A DNA stretch of 32,562 nucleotides from Synechococcales cyanobacterium CRU_2_2 (GTDB lineage Bacteria > Cyanobacteriota > Cyanobacteriia > PCC-9006 > JAAUQQ01): contig JAAUOP010000046.1 of the NCBI GenBank assembly GCA_012034805.1, forward strand, positions 1-32,562, read 5' to 3'. Both the position numbers and the translations under genes were made by a program. A model generated the notes under the pieces. That model was not told the origin of the DNA, did no database searches, and worked only from the letters and a program-made list of their open reading frames with translations. Numbering within the stretch: position 1 is the stretch's first letter; every line of letters starts with the position of its first letter. Positions 10,042-21,340 of the stretch are shown one piece after another.

Positions 10042-11043
10042 CTAGCCGCCGATTTGCGACATCGTGCGGCTATAGTGGCCCGTGCCCGTGCCCGAATCTC
10101 GGCCCTTGTAGTTAATCTCGGGTTTTAGGCACAACAAATCTCGAACTCGATCGCGCAAAACAGGTGTTGAGACACCCTCACGCAGCGCTGTTTTCAAATC
10201 AATCTGCCCATGCTCATTCAGCAAACAGGGCCGCAGCCAACCATCCGCCGACAGCCGCATGCGATTGCAGCGATCGCAAAAACACTCCGACATCTGGCTA
10301 ATAAACCCCAAGGTCCCCAGCGCCCCCGGAATTTGAAACACATCCGCAGGGCCATTGCCCACCACCTGCCCTGGGGTGAGGCCCCAGCGATCGCGAATGC
10401 TTTGCCGAATTTCTGCCGAAGGTAGCCAGCCGCGATCGCCAAACAAATCACCATTGCCGATCGGCATAAATTCAATAAACCGCACATGCCAAGATCGCTC
10501 TAGAGTCAGCGCAGCCAAATCTAAGACTTCATGATCATTCACCCCTGGAATTACCACCACATTGAGTTTGAGTGGATCGAATCCAACTTGATGGGCAGCC
10601 TGAATCCCAGCCCAGACCTGTTGCCAGCGCGTTTTGCCAATTCGTTGAGTTGTTCCTCCAACGATATTGCCAAAGGTACGTTCATCTAAAGAATCAAGAC
10701 TGATATTGACCCGTTTTAGCCCCGCATCATATAAATCCTGGGCGAGATCGGCCAGCAAAAAGGCATTGGTACTCAGGGATAAATCTTGAGTCTGGGGTAA
10801 CTGATTGATGTGTTCCACCAACTCTACAACACTAGGACGTAGCAGCGGTTCGCCGCCGGTCAAGCGAAACCGGGTAAAGCCATTGGGAATCAAAACCTCT
10901 TTCAGTAGTGTCAGCAACTCTGAGTTTGTGAGCAAATCTTGCTGCAAAATGTAGTCGAGTTTCGCACCTTCGGGCATGCAATAGAGGCACTGAAAATTGC
11001 AGCGATCGACCAAACTAATCCGCAGATAATCAACAACATTCAT
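10042..11043 (-). CDS. moaA: GTP 3',8-cyclase (molybdenum cofactor biosynthesis protein A)
   Basis: [30 protein letters not shown].. radical-SAM Cx3CxxC plus C-terminal [23 protein letters not shown]; ends RTMSQIGG. Confidence 0.97.
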   Translation of the reverse strand: MNVVDYLRISLVDRCNFQCLYCMPEGAKLDYILQQDLLTNSELLTLLKEVLIPNGFTRFRLTGGEPLLRPSVVELVEHINQLPQTQDLSLSTNAFLLADLAQDLYDAGLKRVNISLDSLDERTFGNIVGGTTQRIGKTRWQQVWAGIQAAHQVGFDPLKLNVVVIPGVNDHEVLDLAALTLERSWHVRFIEFMPIGNGDLFGDRGWLPSAEIRQSIRDRWGLTPGQVVGNGPADVFQIPGALGTLGFISQMSECFCDRCNRMRLSADGWLRPCLLNEHGQIDLKTALREGVSTPVLRDRVRDLLCLKPEINYKGRDSGTGTGHYSRTMSQIGG

Positions 11044-11046
11044 AAT

Positions 11047-11166
11047 AGACCCCTTGCAAAAATGGAAACCCTCACCCTAAATTCCTCTCCCACCGGAGGA
11101 GAGGGATTTTGAAGTTGCTCCCCTTCTCCCATTTTGGGAGTAAGGGGCTGGGGGACGAGGGGGCTG
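11047..11166 (+). repeat. Dispersed GC-rich hairpin repeat, copy 1
   Basis: Shares GCTCCCCTTCTCCCATTTTGGGAGTAAGGGGCTGGGGGAyGAGGGGGCTG with 16370-16470. Confidence 0.85.
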
Positions 11167-11206
11167 GCTGTCTCTATTGTCATGCAAGCGATCTAAGGCC
11201 CAAGCG

Positions 11207-12517
11207 CTACTGCGGTAACCGAGGTAGCTCTAGGACGTCTTTATTGAGATGAAGCGGCTTTTTGTGTTTTTCGAGCGGTTTGCGATCGAGTGTTTGCTCA
11301 AGGGTGTGCTCCGGTTGAGGCTGGTCAGTGGCCGCCACAAAGGGTTCTGGCGTGGGAGCCAAAATCAGTTCTAGCAAGGCTGGAGGAAGCGCTGGGGCCT
11401 GGGCGGCGGCTTCTGGGTCGGCGGCTTCTGAGCTATATCGCTCCAGCCAATCGCGGATGTTTTGGAGCTGGTGTTGGTAGGCCAGCGATCGCCGCCGCCA
11501 CTCTTGCACCTCTGCCTCGGTTTGCCGCAGCAGTCCGGCTTGGTCTGCGATCGTCGTCTGGTAGGCGATGTGCTCGTCGGATTGGGCCTGCTGCTGTTGC
11601 CCATCCCGCTGTTTGCGCAACTCGGACTCTTGACGCAGTTGGCTCAGGCCCGATTGCTGACGCAGGCCCTGGAGAATTTGTTTTTCAAGGGACTCGATCG
11701 TTCGATGGGCTGTGGCCAAATCCCGTTGGAGCGCCGTGATCACCGTGGTTTGTGATTCTGTCAGACGCCGCTGTTGGTCGAGGGATTGCTGACGCTCATC
11801 GAGTTCGGCCTGGAGGGCTTGTCGGTGCGATCGCCGCTGATTCAATTGCGCTTGCAGCTCGAGGACATTGGTTTGGGCCGCCTGTCGCTGCCCGTTCAGA
11901 CTAATCGCCCAGGTGCGCGCCGCCAGCGCTTGGGCCTCTAGCTCGGCCAAACGTTCCTCAGTCTGGGCCAGGGAATGGGTCAGGGCTTCAATCTTTTTGT
12001 CTGTAAACAATTGCCGAGTTTTTTGGGACTGCTGCTCGCGATCGCGCCGACTCTGAAATAGCCTCAATTGCTGTTCCTGGGCCTCGATCAAAGCCTCCAA
12101 TTCGGTCAAGAGCTGCTCTGGTAGGCGCTCCTGTTGGGCAAGGTTGCGGGCTTGGGTTTGCGATTGGAGCAACACCTGGGCCTGGAGGTCAGCAAGATTG
12201 GCCTGCTGGGTCTGGCAATAGGCCTCCACCTGTTGATAGAAGCCATCGACACCGACCCGGACGCCTATAGCCATCGACTCCGGAGCATCGGCAGTAGCAT
12301 CGGCGACAGGCTCCATCAAGCTGCAATGAGATCCCCCATCCTCGACAGTTCGCTGACAGAGCTGACGCAATGAATCCAATTCTGCCCTAAACCGCTCAAG
12401 AACGTGTTCTAACGATTCATCCACAAAAGGTTGCACGTGACGAACGGGAGTGGTTCCCTGATATTCCATTCCCAAACTAGCACGGAGTCTAAGCGTTCGG
12501 CGCTGGGGATGTATCAA
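11207..12517 (-). CDS. Coiled-coil hypothetical protein (start may be internal, MEYQGTTPVRH..)
   Basis: 436 aa rich in Q/L/E/R heptad patterns. Confidence 0.7.
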   Translation of the reverse strand: MIHPQRRTLRLRASLGMEYQGTTPVRHVQPFVDESLEHVLERFRAELDSLRQLCQRTVEDGGSHCSLMEPVADATADAPESMAIGVRVGVDGFYQQVEAYCQTQQANLADLQAQVLLQSQTQARNLAQQERLPEQLLTELEALIEAQEQQLRLFQSRRDREQQSQKTRQLFTDKKIEALTHSLAQTEERLAELEAQALAARTWAISLNGQRQAAQTNVLELQAQLNQRRSHRQALQAELDERQQSLDQQRRLTESQTTVITALQRDLATAHRTIESLEKQILQGLRQQSGLSQLRQESELRKQRDGQQQQAQSDEHIAYQTTIADQAGLLRQTEAEVQEWRRRSLAYQHQLQNIRDWLERYSSEAADPEAAAQAPALPPALLELILAPTPEPFVAATDQPQPEHTLEQTLDRKPLEKHKKPLHLNKDVLELPRLPQ

Positions 12518-12752
12518 AAGTTTTCTCTTCTAGACCCCAACGATGCTCTAGCTGAATCTGGCTTTGTTCGCAGCTTTCCTCCAAACGGCGCTGCAAAGAC
12601 ATGACTTTGCGCAGGGTGATCACCATTTCGTGGGCGAGCTGTCGCTGCTCGGGATGCCCGGAGATGGCACGTAATGTTTGTTGCTCTAGAATCTGCAGTG
12701 GAACTTCGTAGTGGACGGTGGACGGAATGGGGATCAAACTCACAGCTTTCAA
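12489..12752 (-). CDS. Hypothetical protein, 87 aa, overlapping or abutting the coiled-coil gene
   Basis: Intact ORF MKAVSLIPIPSTVHYEVPLQILEQQTLRAISGHPEQRQLAHEMVITLRKVMSLQRRLEES.. Confidence 0.6.
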   Translation of the reverse strand: MKAVSLIPIPSTVHYEVPLQILEQQTLRAISGHPEQRQLAHEMVITLRKVMSLQRRLEESCEQSQIQLEHRWGLEEKTFDTSPAPNA

Positions 12753-12851
12753 AACCTCAGTGCAAATTGCTGGACTTAAGCATCTCGCTCAACGGACGAA
12801 AGTGCGGTACGGGATGACTGGCTGGGGGTGACTGGGTCTATCGCTGCCAGA

Positions 12852-13751
12852 CTAAAAAGACATTAGCTGGGCGAGGGCTTGGCCTGGATCCGGTTGCCGA
12901 ATCAGGGACTCACCCACCAAGACGGCGGCAGCTCCGGCCTGGGCGACGCGCCGGAGATCGTCGGGCTCATGCATGCCCGACTCGCTGACCACGAGGATAT
13001 CTTGCAGGCGATCGCCAAATGCTTGCAGCAATTCACACGTAGTCTCCAAGCGGGTCTCGAACGTGGTCAGATCTCGGTTGTTAATCCCGACCAAACGCAC
13101 GCCCTCTAGCGCCAGCACCCGCTCGAGTTCCGGGGCAGAATGCACCTCAATCAAAGCATTCATTCCCAGGGAGTGGGTGATCTTGAGGAAATATTGCAAA
13201 TCTTGATCCGAGAGTACGGCGGCAATCAGCAACACCGCATCGGCTCCACAAGTGCGGGCTAAATAGATTTGATAGGGATAAAGCACAAAGTCCTTGCACA
13301 GTAGCGGCAGGTCAACCGCCTCGCGAACGCGGGAGAGGTTGTCAAAGCTGCCCTGGAAGAATTTTTGATCCGTGAGCACCGAGAGGCAGGCGGCTCCGTT
13401 TTGGGCGTAGGCCTGGGCGATCGCCACCGGGTCAAAGTCTTCCCGGAAAACGCCCCGGCTAGGGGAAGCTTTTTTGATTTCGGCAATTACGCTGGGGGAA
13501 CTCGCCGCTGATGACCCAGGCTTCTGGCGGACCTTGAGTCCAGCCAAAAAGTCTAGGGGGGCAGGGGCGGACTGAATCCGGCCTTGCAAAACCTGCAGCG
13601 AGGTTTTGTCGCGCATTACCGAGACTTCGGTGTCCTTGTGCCAAATAATCTCTTCCAGAATGTTATCGGGCTCGGCGTCGGCCATGCAGGTCTTATAACT
13701 CATCTGCGCCACCCGAATCTCGGGATTGGGGGGGCGGCGACGGATTTGCAT
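12852..13751 (-). CDS. trpC: Indole-3-glycerol phosphate synthase
   Basis: [105 protein letters not shown]. Confidence 0.97.
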   Translation of the reverse strand: MQIRRRPPNPEIRVAQMSYKTCMADAEPDNILEEIIWHKDTEVSVMRDKTSLQVLQGRIQSAPAPLDFLAGLKVRQKPGSSAASSPSVIAEIKKASPSRGVFREDFDPVAIAQAYAQNGAACLSVLTDQKFFQGSFDNLSRVREAVDLPLLCKDFVLYPYQIYLARTCGADAVLLIAAVLSDQDLQYFLKITHSLGMNALIEVHSAPELERVLALEGVRLVGINNRDLTTFETRLETTCELLQAFGDRLQDILVVSESGMHEPDDLRRVAQAGAAAVLVGESLIRQPDPGQALAQLMSF

Positions 13752-15205
13752 CAGTGACCGGCTCCTGCGCCAGCGGCGCGCTTAAAGGCTTCGTCCAAAA
13801 CTTCGGACAGGGTTGGATGGGTATGAACCGAGAAGGCCAATTCGGTCACGGGAACCTTTTGGCTCATAGCATTGGCGGCTTCTTGGATCAAGTCGGCGGC
13901 ATGGAGGCCAAAAATATGCGCGCCCAGGATCTCGCCGGTGTCCGGACGGAAGATGAGCTTGGCAATGCCATCGGTTTCCCCTTCGGCGATCGCCTTCGCA
14001 TTCCCCTTGAAATAAGTCCGCACTGACTTGACCTCAAAACCTTCTGCCTTGCCCTGGGCCTGGGCGTCGGGCTCGGTCATGCCCACAAAGCTCACCTCCG
14101 GGTGGGTAAAGGCCGCCGCCGGAATCGTGCTGTAGTCCAAGCTGCGGGGCCGTCCGCAGATCGTTTCCACCACGGCCATTCCCTGGGCCGAAGCGGTGTG
14201 GGCCAACATCAACTTGCCCGTCGCGTCACCGATCGCCCAAAGATGCGGCACGGTTTCACCATTGGCTTGAACCACACCCAAATGGTCGTTCACTGGCACA
14301 AAACCGCGCTTGCCGAGATCCACGCCGAGGGCCTCTAGGCCCATATTTTTGGCGACGGGAATACGGCCCGTGGCAATGAGACAAGCATCGACTTCTAACA
14401 CTTCGATCACTTGCTGGGTCTTGGCATCGGTCAACTCAATGCGCACGGGCGATCCCGGCGTGATTTTGGTCGCGAAGACGCCTTTGTAGGTTTCGATATC
14501 GCGGGGGGTGAGCAAAGTGCGTTCGGCGAGTTTGGCAATATCAGGGTCAAATCCCGGCATCAGCTTATCGAGGGCTTCGATCATCGTGATCTCGCAGCCC
14601 AGGGCCGAATACACGTCGGCAAACTCAAGGCCGATGTAGCCACTGCCAATAATCGCAACCCAGTCCGGCAGGCTCTCTAACCGAACCGCATCGTCGCTGG
14701 TAAACACGGTTTTGCCGTCTACCTCGGCCCCTGGCGGCACAAAGGGAATCGATCCTGGGGCCAGCAAAATTTCCTTGGCTGTGACGAAACGCTCTCCCGC
14801 CTCAGTTTGCCTATCCGGCTTGATGCCAACCTTCTGGATATCGGCCACGCGCCCCCAGCCGTGAATTACCTCCACGCCCAGACGCTTGAGACTGCCGATT
14901 AGCCCTTCTCGCTGCTGGGTCACCACCGCGTTGGCATGGTCGGCGATCGCCTGTCGATCAAATTGCACCTCCCCCACCTGAATCCCCAGAGCCTGAAGAT
15001 GCTTGGCATCACGCAGCTCACGCACCTTCCCTGAGGCCGCCAACAGCGCCTTAGAGGGGATACAACCGCGATTCACACAGGTACCGCCCATCTCCGCTGC
15101 TTCGACAATGGCGGTTTTGAGGCCACAGCTCACAGCGTGGAGGGCCGCGCCATGGCCGCCCACGCCCGCGCCAATTATCACCAGATCGTAATCAAATTGA
15201 CTCAC
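13751..15205 (-). CDS. lpdA: Dihydrolipoyl dehydrogenase
   Basis: [44 protein letters not shown].. GGTCVNxGCIPSK redox motif; [14 protein letters not shown]-terminus; TGATG overlap with trpC. Confidence 0.97.
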   Translation of the reverse strand: MSQFDYDLVIIGAGVGGHGAALHAVSCGLKTAIVEAAEMGGTCVNRGCIPSKALLAASGKVRELRDAKHLQALGIQVGEVQFDRQAIADHANAVVTQQREGLIGSLKRLGVEVIHGWGRVADIQKVGIKPDRQTEAGERFVTAKEILLAPGSIPFVPPGAEVDGKTVFTSDDAVRLESLPDWVAIIGSGYIGLEFADVYSALGCEITMIEALDKLMPGFDPDIAKLAERTLLTPRDIETYKGVFATKITPGSPVRIELTDAKTQQVIEVLEVDACLIATGRIPVAKNMGLEALGVDLGKRGFVPVNDHLGVVQANGETVPHLWAIGDATGKLMLAHTASAQGMAVVETICGRPRSLDYSTIPAAAFTHPEVSFVGMTEPDAQAQGKAEGFEVKSVRTYFKGNAKAIAEGETDGIAKLIFRPDTGEILGAHIFGLHAADLIQEAANAMSQKVPVTELAFSVHTHPTLSEVLDEAFKRAAGAGAGH

Positions 15206-15291
15206 AGTTGACTCCCAGCGGAAATTCCCAAGACAGAAAGATTAAATTCAAAGATTGAATTCTAAAGATTAAATTCTAGCGAACAAACGGT

Positions 15292-16121
15292 TCAGGATTT
15301 GTCGCTCACCCAATCCTCACCCGACCCGCCCCCCCGCTGCCGCTGGGCCTCATAAAGAATCACCGCCAGGGAAATCGCCACATTCAGGGATTCGACCGCG
15401 CGCGCCAGGGGAATTTTGATCGAAGCGGTGGCGATCGCCGCAATCTCCTCCGACAACCCAGCGCCCTCGTTGCCCAACACAATCAAACTCGGCTGACGCC
15501 AATCCATCGCCCAGTGGGTTTGGGTGGCAGTGGGCAGCGTCGCCACAATTTGAACGCCCTGGCCCTGGGCGGCCCGCAGCGTCTCGCCGAGGTTGGGGGC
15601 GATCGCCATCGGCAGCCGAAACCACTGGCCCGCAGAAGCGCGCAACACCTTGGGATGATCAAAAGAAACACTATCTTCGCTCAGCCAAAACCCATCGGCC
15701 CCCGCCGCCGCCGCCGTGCGAATCATCGTACCGAGGTTGCCGGGATCTTGTAGCGTTTCGACGGCCACTCCCAACCGGCAGGGCAACGCCGCAAGGCGGG
15801 GGGGCTGCCGAGATGCAGTGGCAATAATGCCATCGGGGGCCTGGGTGGTGGCGATCACCTCTAGCACCGTCTCACTCACCGCGACCAGCGCTGGGCTAGG
15901 GGGGCGATCGCCGCCGCCAGCTGCGGGTGCCGAATCTGCCAACTGGGCGTGTAACAGACCACATCCAACGAAAAACCCGCACGTAATGCCTCGTCTAACA
16001 GGTGGGTTCCCTCGAGCAACAGTTGCCCAGCCAGACGACGGCCTCGGCGATCGTGCAACAACCGCAGCTGCTTGACCAATGGATTACGCCGACTGGTTAA
16101 AATCTCTAACTCGGCGACCAT
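15292..16121 (-). CDS. TrmH/SpoU family RNA 2'-O-methyltransferase, interrupted by a frameshift near 15879-15904
   Basis: N-terminal ORF MVAELEILTSRRNPLVKQLRLLHDRRGRRLAGQLLLEGTHLLDEAL.. plus C-terminal ORF VSETVLEVIATTQAPDGIIAT..LQDPGNLGTMIRTAAAAGADG..LGNEGAGLSEEI..VESLNVAISLAVILYEAQRQR. Confidence 0.88.
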
Positions 16122-16174
16122 TTAGCTCGGCGACCATTTGGCTCAACGACTATTCTGCCTAGGCAATTTTGGAA

Positions 16175-16258
16175 TGCGGAACCCGGGACTTGAACCCGGA
16201 AGTCTGTGAGGACACTAGTACCTGAAACTAGCGCGTCTACCAATTCCGCCAGTCCCGC
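16175..16258 (-). tRNA. tRNA-Leu (anticodon CAG)
   Basis: Reverse complement GCGGGACTGGCGGAATTGGTAGACGCGCTAGTTTCAGGTACTAGTGTCCTCACAGACTTCCGGGTTCAAGTCCCGGGTTCCGCA. Confidence 0.96.
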
Positions 16259-16369
16259 ATATTTTGTTTTGACTTTACCCGACGCTTTTAGCGCCTTTCC
16301 AATCTTTCAGCAGTTGTGAGCATTCGTCAATATAATTTTCCAATTATTTTTATCATCGTCAATACAGTT

Positions 16370-16470
16370 AGACCTCTTGCACAAACCCTCACCCACCGGG
16401 GGTGAGGGACTTTAAATCCGGCTCCCCTTCTCCCATTTTGGGAGTAAGGGGCTGGGGGATGAGGGGGCTG
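16370..16470 (+). repeat. Dispersed GC-rich hairpin repeat, copy 2
   Basis: Same core as 11047-11166; starts AGACCTCTTGCA (copy 1 AGACCCCTTGCA). Confidence 0.85.
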
Positions 16471-16787
16471 TTTTTTTCGTGAAAGAAGCCCTCAGCATAC
16501 CAATCCAGCCTTGCCGCAACCCCAGCTCAAATGGCTCACAAACCGATTAAAAGTAGCCTACAGAACTCTATTTCCTCAAAAACGAAGGCTAGAGTGGTTG
16601 AACGCCCTCGGGACTTTGCCTCGGCAGCAAACTTTTCCAGAGTTTGCATCGGGTTTCTACCAAAACACATCATTTTAGGCTGTATGATTTCAGCCAAAGA
16701 TGTGTTGTCGCTTCAAGAATCTACTGGGACTCCCGTAGGATTCGGCCCGGACTCTGATAGCTCAACACTCGTTCCCACTGCTGATTT

Positions 16788-16793
16788 AGGAGG
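16788..16793 (+). promoter_or_regulatory. Perfect Shine-Dalgarno AGGAGG upstream of murA
   Basis: AGGAGG 8 nt before ATT at 16802 in the murA frame. Confidence 0.55.
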
Positions 16794-16801
16794 ATAGGAT
16801 C

Positions 16802-18126
16802 ATTACTGTAGCTGTTAAGACGCCTTCTCAGGCCGTTGTCAAGGAAGATCGCTCCGCCCTTGAAATTTTGGGAGGCTGCTCCCTTCAAGGCGAGGTCACC
16901 ATCAGTGGTGCGAAGAATTCGGCTCTAGTCATTATGGCCGGAACGCTCCTGTCCGCCGATGATTGCCGCATTACCAATGTCCCGAAGCTCGCGGATATTG
17001 GCAACATGGCCGAGATTCTCAAGGCGCTCGGTGTCAATCTCAAGCACGAGGGCCACGTCTTAGAAATTAACGCCAGCGGCATTGGCCATTCCGAGGCTCC
17101 CTACGAACTCGTGAGCCGATTACGGGCCAGCTTTTTTGCCATTGGTCCACTGCTCTCTCGCCTCGGAGAAGTCAAAATTCCCTTGCCAGGAGGCTGCGCC
17201 ATCGGTGCGCGTCCGGTGGAGTTGCACGTGCGCGGTCTTCAGGCCATGGGGGCGACTGTCCAAATTGAGCATGGAATTGTCAAGGCTGCGGTCCAGGGCC
17301 GCAGTCGGCGTCTTAAGGGTGCCAAAATTTACCTCGACTGCCCAAGTGTCGGCGCGACGGAGACGCTAATGATGGCGGCGACGTTGGCAGATGGCGAAAC
17401 GATTATCGAGAATGCGGCCCAGGAGCCAGAAGTGGTGGATTTGGCCAACTTCTGCTGCGCCATGGGGGCCAAAATAACCGGCGCAGGCACCAATACGATT
17501 GTCATTCAGGGTGTAGAGAAGTTGCACGGTGCCCAGTGGCGGATTATTCCCGATCGCATTGAGGCGGGTACGTTTTGGTGGCAGGTGCCATTACCCGTTC
17601 TGAGCTCAGTTTGCGTTCCGTGGTGCCAGAGCATATGACAGCGGTGCTGGCCAAACTGACAGCGGTGGGATGCCGAATTGTTAGGGAGGGGGATTCTGGA
17701 TTGCGAATTTTTCCGGGTGATACCTACAAGGCAACCGACCTCAAAACCATGCCATTTCCGGGCTTTCCCACGGATATGCAAGCGCAGTTTATGGCCTTGC
17801 TCACCCTGGCCGAGGGCAATAGCATCATTACGGAAATGATGTTTGAGAACCGTTTGCAGCATGTGGCGGAGCTGCAGCGTATGGGAGCGAATATCAAGAC
17901 CAAGGGCAACATGGCGATCGTTGGTGGGATGCCCTTTTTGTCGGGGGCACCGGTGATGGCAACGGATTTGCGGGCTTCGGCGGCGTTGGTGCTAGCGGGG
18001 CTGGCGGCCCAAGGCAAGACAACGGTGCAACAGCTGCGCCACCTGGATCGGGGCTATGAGCAGCTGGATGAGAAGTTGCGTGGTCTGGGGGCCAAAATCG
18101 AACGGATTGAGATGTTGGACAGCTAG
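16802..18126 (+). CDS. murA: UDP-N-acetylglucosamine 1-carboxyvinyltransferase; frameshift at the TTTT run 17573-17576; start codon ambiguous
   Basis: [54 protein letters not shown].. then a new frame [66 protein letters not shown].. Confidence 0.95.
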
Positions 18127-18158
18127 AGGGATCTGCCGAAGCTGAATCGGTGAGCTGT

Positions 18159-19097
18159 TCAGGAAAAAAGGGAGCGTTTGGGGGATGCCCAGGTGCTCCC
18201 TTTCTCGGCGGGGCTTTTGCGAGGCCGCCGGCCTTTAGTCTTGGATGATGGCGATCGCCGATCCTTCGAAGTCGCCACATACGTCCCCTTAGCGTATTGG
18301 TCTAGATGATGGAAAATCGCAAAGGGTGAAGTGGTACGACAGCTAAAAAACTCCACCGCAGCAGTGCCGTCGGGATTGGTCTTGACTTTGGAGGCGAAGC
18401 TTTTGGGACGCGTGTTCTTCCAGCGCCAGTTGACCTGAGCTGGCACCGTCTCAATCAGCTGATGTTGTCCCCACTGGCGGTCTTTGCCGACTGCGCCAAA
18501 CGCCTGAATCTCTCGGCACAAAATCGAAGCGACGATGTAGGACATGGGAGAGCGATCGCCCTCCAGCGCCAACATCGTATGGCTGAGCGAACCCTCGGGA
18601 AACGGCGGGTAATGCCACTCGGCATCTTCGGACAGTGCCGATTCTAAAAACTCCGTTGTGCTGCTTGCTTCTGGCACGGCGCAGATGTGGCCCACCCCCC
18701 CGCCGTCTGGCGTGCGCAGCAAATAGGGCACCAGTCGCAACCCCGGCTTGACCCGCAGTCCCTTGAGCTGCAACAGCGCGGCACCAGGGTTCACCGAGCT
18801 CACAAACCAACGCCCGTCTGCATTCGGATCTGCCTCACAGGTCGAGGCAGGGGCAGGCACCCGAAAGATATTCCCCAAATCTCCCAGGGTCATCGGCGCA
18901 GCCATAACCGGCACCTTTTGATATTCGACACAGGGCGAGTTCTCCATCTGGGGCACCGCTAGGGCCGTGCGAATATGCTGCTGAATTTGTTTCAGGGAGG
19001 TCAGCGGAACTTTTTGCGTGGCCATGGGGTCAGTCGGGCTCTGGGGGTGGACGCTGTCCATCAGTATGCCCCAACGGAATATAACCCACTCCATCAA
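18159..19097 (-). CDS. Hypothetical protein (probable start M at about 19061)
   Basis: Long intact ORF without a stronger competing frame; no family recognised. Confidence 0.6.
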   Translation of the reverse strand: MMEWVIFRWGILMDSVHPQSPTDPMATQKVPLTSLKQIQQHIRTALAVPQMENSPCVEYQKVPVMAAPMTLGDLGNIFRVPAPASTCEADPNADGRWFVSSVNPGAALLQLKGLRVKPGLRLVPYLLRTPDGGGVGHICAVPEASSTTEFLESALSEDAEWHYPPFPEGSLSHTMLALEGDRSPMSYIVASILCREIQAFGAVGKDRQWGQHQLIETVPAQVNWRWKNTRPKSFASKVKTNPDGTAAVEFFSCRTTSPFAIFHHLDQYAKGTYVATSKDRRSPSSKTKGRRPRKSPAEKGSTWASPKRSLFS

Positions 19098-19208
19098 TTT
19101 GCGTCAGGGCTGCGTCAGGCTCGCTTTGGGTCGCCGAGACTTTTTCGCTGGGGAAGGATTGCTGGGAATTCTGGCTGGAGACTATAATCCCAGTATTGCA
19201 AAGCTCTT

Positions 19209-19526
19209 TTGATTAATTCATCCATGACTAACCCAGTCCTCCAATCTTTCTACATTGGACGCGCCCTTGCAGAAGGAGTCAAAGAGCAGGTTGAGAAAAC
19301 GGTGGCCAATGCCCTGAGCGAAGTGGGTAAGTTTGATGCCGAGCAGCGCGAGCGGCTCCGTGTTTTTTCTGAGCAGGTGATGGCTCGGGCACAGCAAGAA
19401 GGAGGGAGCCCGACCGTCACTTCCTCCTCTTCCGCCGATGATCTTCAAGAAAGTATTGACGATCTGCGGGCCGAGGTGGCGTTGCTGCGCTCCAAGCTCC
19501 AAGAGTATCGTAACCAGCAGTCTTAA
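19209..19526 (+). CDS. Conserved cyanobacterial hypothetical, possibly a DUF6825-like protein
   Basis: MTNPVLQSFYIGRALAEGVKEQVEKTVANALSEVGKFDAEQRERLRVFSEQVMARA.. Confidence 0.65.
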   Translation: MINSSMTNPVLQSFYIGRALAEGVKEQVEKTVANALSEVGKFDAEQRERLRVFSEQVMARAQQEGGSPTVTSSSSADDLQESIDDLRAEVALLRSKLQEYRNQQS

Positions 19527-19568
19527 TTTTGTTCGGTTACACTTGCTGAGCCCGCCTATTTTGCTGCA

Positions 19569-21309
19569 ATGAGTTCCGGCGTTTCCGAGCGTTATCTCAA
19601 TCCGGTCACCCCCCGACACGGCCGTCTGATCCGGTTGAAGCGGGCAAGGCGAGTTCCTATCGTTGGAATCGTGGTGATTATTCTCCCCGGCGTCGCTTCG
19701 TCGAAATCTGGGGGTTTGTTTTGCTGCTGATGGGACGGCTTTGGCGAGATGGCAAAGACTGGTCCTATGTGGGTGGCGTGACCGAGGCAAAGAAGACGGC
19801 TCGACGACGGGCGATCGCCATCTGGCTCCGAGAATCCTTCCTGAACCTAGGGCCAACCTTTATCAAAGTCGGGCAACTGTTCTCCACCCGAGCAGACCTG
19901 TTTCCAGCGGAATACGTCGAAGAGCTCTCCAAGCTTCAAGATCGCGTTCCGGCCTTCCCGTTCTCGGATGTGAGGCAGATTATCCAAGCTGATCTGGGCA
20001 AGGACTTGCAGGCGCTGTTTCGGCAGATGGATCCGACGCCCATTGCCGCTGCCAGTCTCGGTCAGGTGCACAAGGCCCAGCTCCACTCTGGCGAAGAGGT
20101 CGCAGTCAAGATTCAGCGCAATGGCCTCCGGCGGCTGTTTGAAATTGACATCAAAATTTTGCGCGGCATTACCCAATACTTTCAGCAACATCCGCGCTGG
20201 GGCAAAGGCCGAGACTGGATCGGCATTTACGAAGAATGTAGCCGTATTCTCTGGGAGGAGATTGACTACCTGAACGAAGGCCGCAATGCGGATGGCTTTC
20301 GGCGTAATTTTCGTGACCATGCCTGGGTGAAGGTGCCTCGGGTGTACTGGCGTTACTCCTCGCCTCGGGTTTTGACCCTGGAATATTTGCCGGGGATTAA
20401 GATTAGCCACTACGAAGCGCTAGAAGCCGCCGGACTCGATCGTAAGTTGCTCGCTCGCCAGGGCGCTGAAGCCTACCTGCGCCAAATCCTTAACTACGGC
20501 CTGTTCCACGCCGATCCCCACCCCGGCAACCTGGCCGTAAGCCCCGATGGGGCGCTGATTTTCTACGACTTTGGCATGATGGGGCGCATTCGCCTTGATG
20601 TTCGCGAAAAGCTGCTGGGAACCTTTTTTGGCGTGGCCCAAAAAGATGCAGGCCAGGTGGTCAACTCCCTGATCGAGCTGGGGGCACTGGTGCCGACGGG
20701 AGACATGGGGCCGGTGCGGCGATCGATCCAGTACATGCTGGACAATTTTATGGACAAGCCGTTTGAGAACCAATCGGTGGATGCCATCGGCGACGATCTC
20801 TACGAAATTGCCTATGGTCAGCCCTTTCGCTTTCCGGCAACCTTTACCTTTGTCATGCGAGCTTTTTCAACCCTGGAAGGGGTTGGCAAAGGACTCGATC
20901 CCGAGTTTAACTTTATGGAAGTGGCCAAACCTTTTGCGCTTGACATTATGACCAACGGAAATTCGACCAGTTCAGGATTCCTTGACGAGTTGGGGCGTCA
21001 GGCAGCCCAGGTGGGTACCACGGCCTTCGGTCTGCCTCGTCGCATTGAGGATACGCTCGACAAACTCGATCAGGGTGATTTGCGGGTGCGGGTGCGATCG
21101 CTCGAAAGCGATCGCTCATGCGTCGTCTGGGCAGCATTCAAATGGGAACCAGCTATGCCGTTCTCCTCGGTGCATTCACGGTCTCGGCTTCAATTTTGCT
21201 GGTCTATGATAAGCTGCCTTTTGCAGTGCTTTTATTGTTAGCAGCGTTGGTGGTCGGTATAGCCTTTGTCCGGCTCATGCTGCGTCTGAATCGTATGGAC
21301 CGTCTGTAG
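19569..21309 (+). CDS. ABC1/UbiB family atypical kinase, two frameshifts (19609-19614 and about 21113-21117)
   Basis: Frame 3 MSSGVSERYLNPVTP, then frame 2 PTRPSDPVEAGKASSYRWNRGDYSPRRRFVEIWGFVLLLMGR..LGPTFIKVGQLFSTRADLFPAEY..AAASLGQVHKAQL..GLFHADPHPGNL.., then frame 1 MRRLGSIQMGTSYAVLLGAFTVSASILLVYDKLPF.. Confidence 0.92.
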
Positions 21310-21340
21310 GCGTCTGGAATCTAGAGAGGATCGCTGGCTG

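Noticed and set aside
12489-12517. 29-bp overlap between two minus-strand genes as a coupling signal
   Set aside because: Disappears if the coiled-coil protein starts at its internal Met (MEYQGTTPVRH), which is equally plausible.
16531-16797. 88-aa ORF upstream of murA
   Set aside because: No recognisable features, overlaps the murA leader and SD; more likely untranslated sequence.
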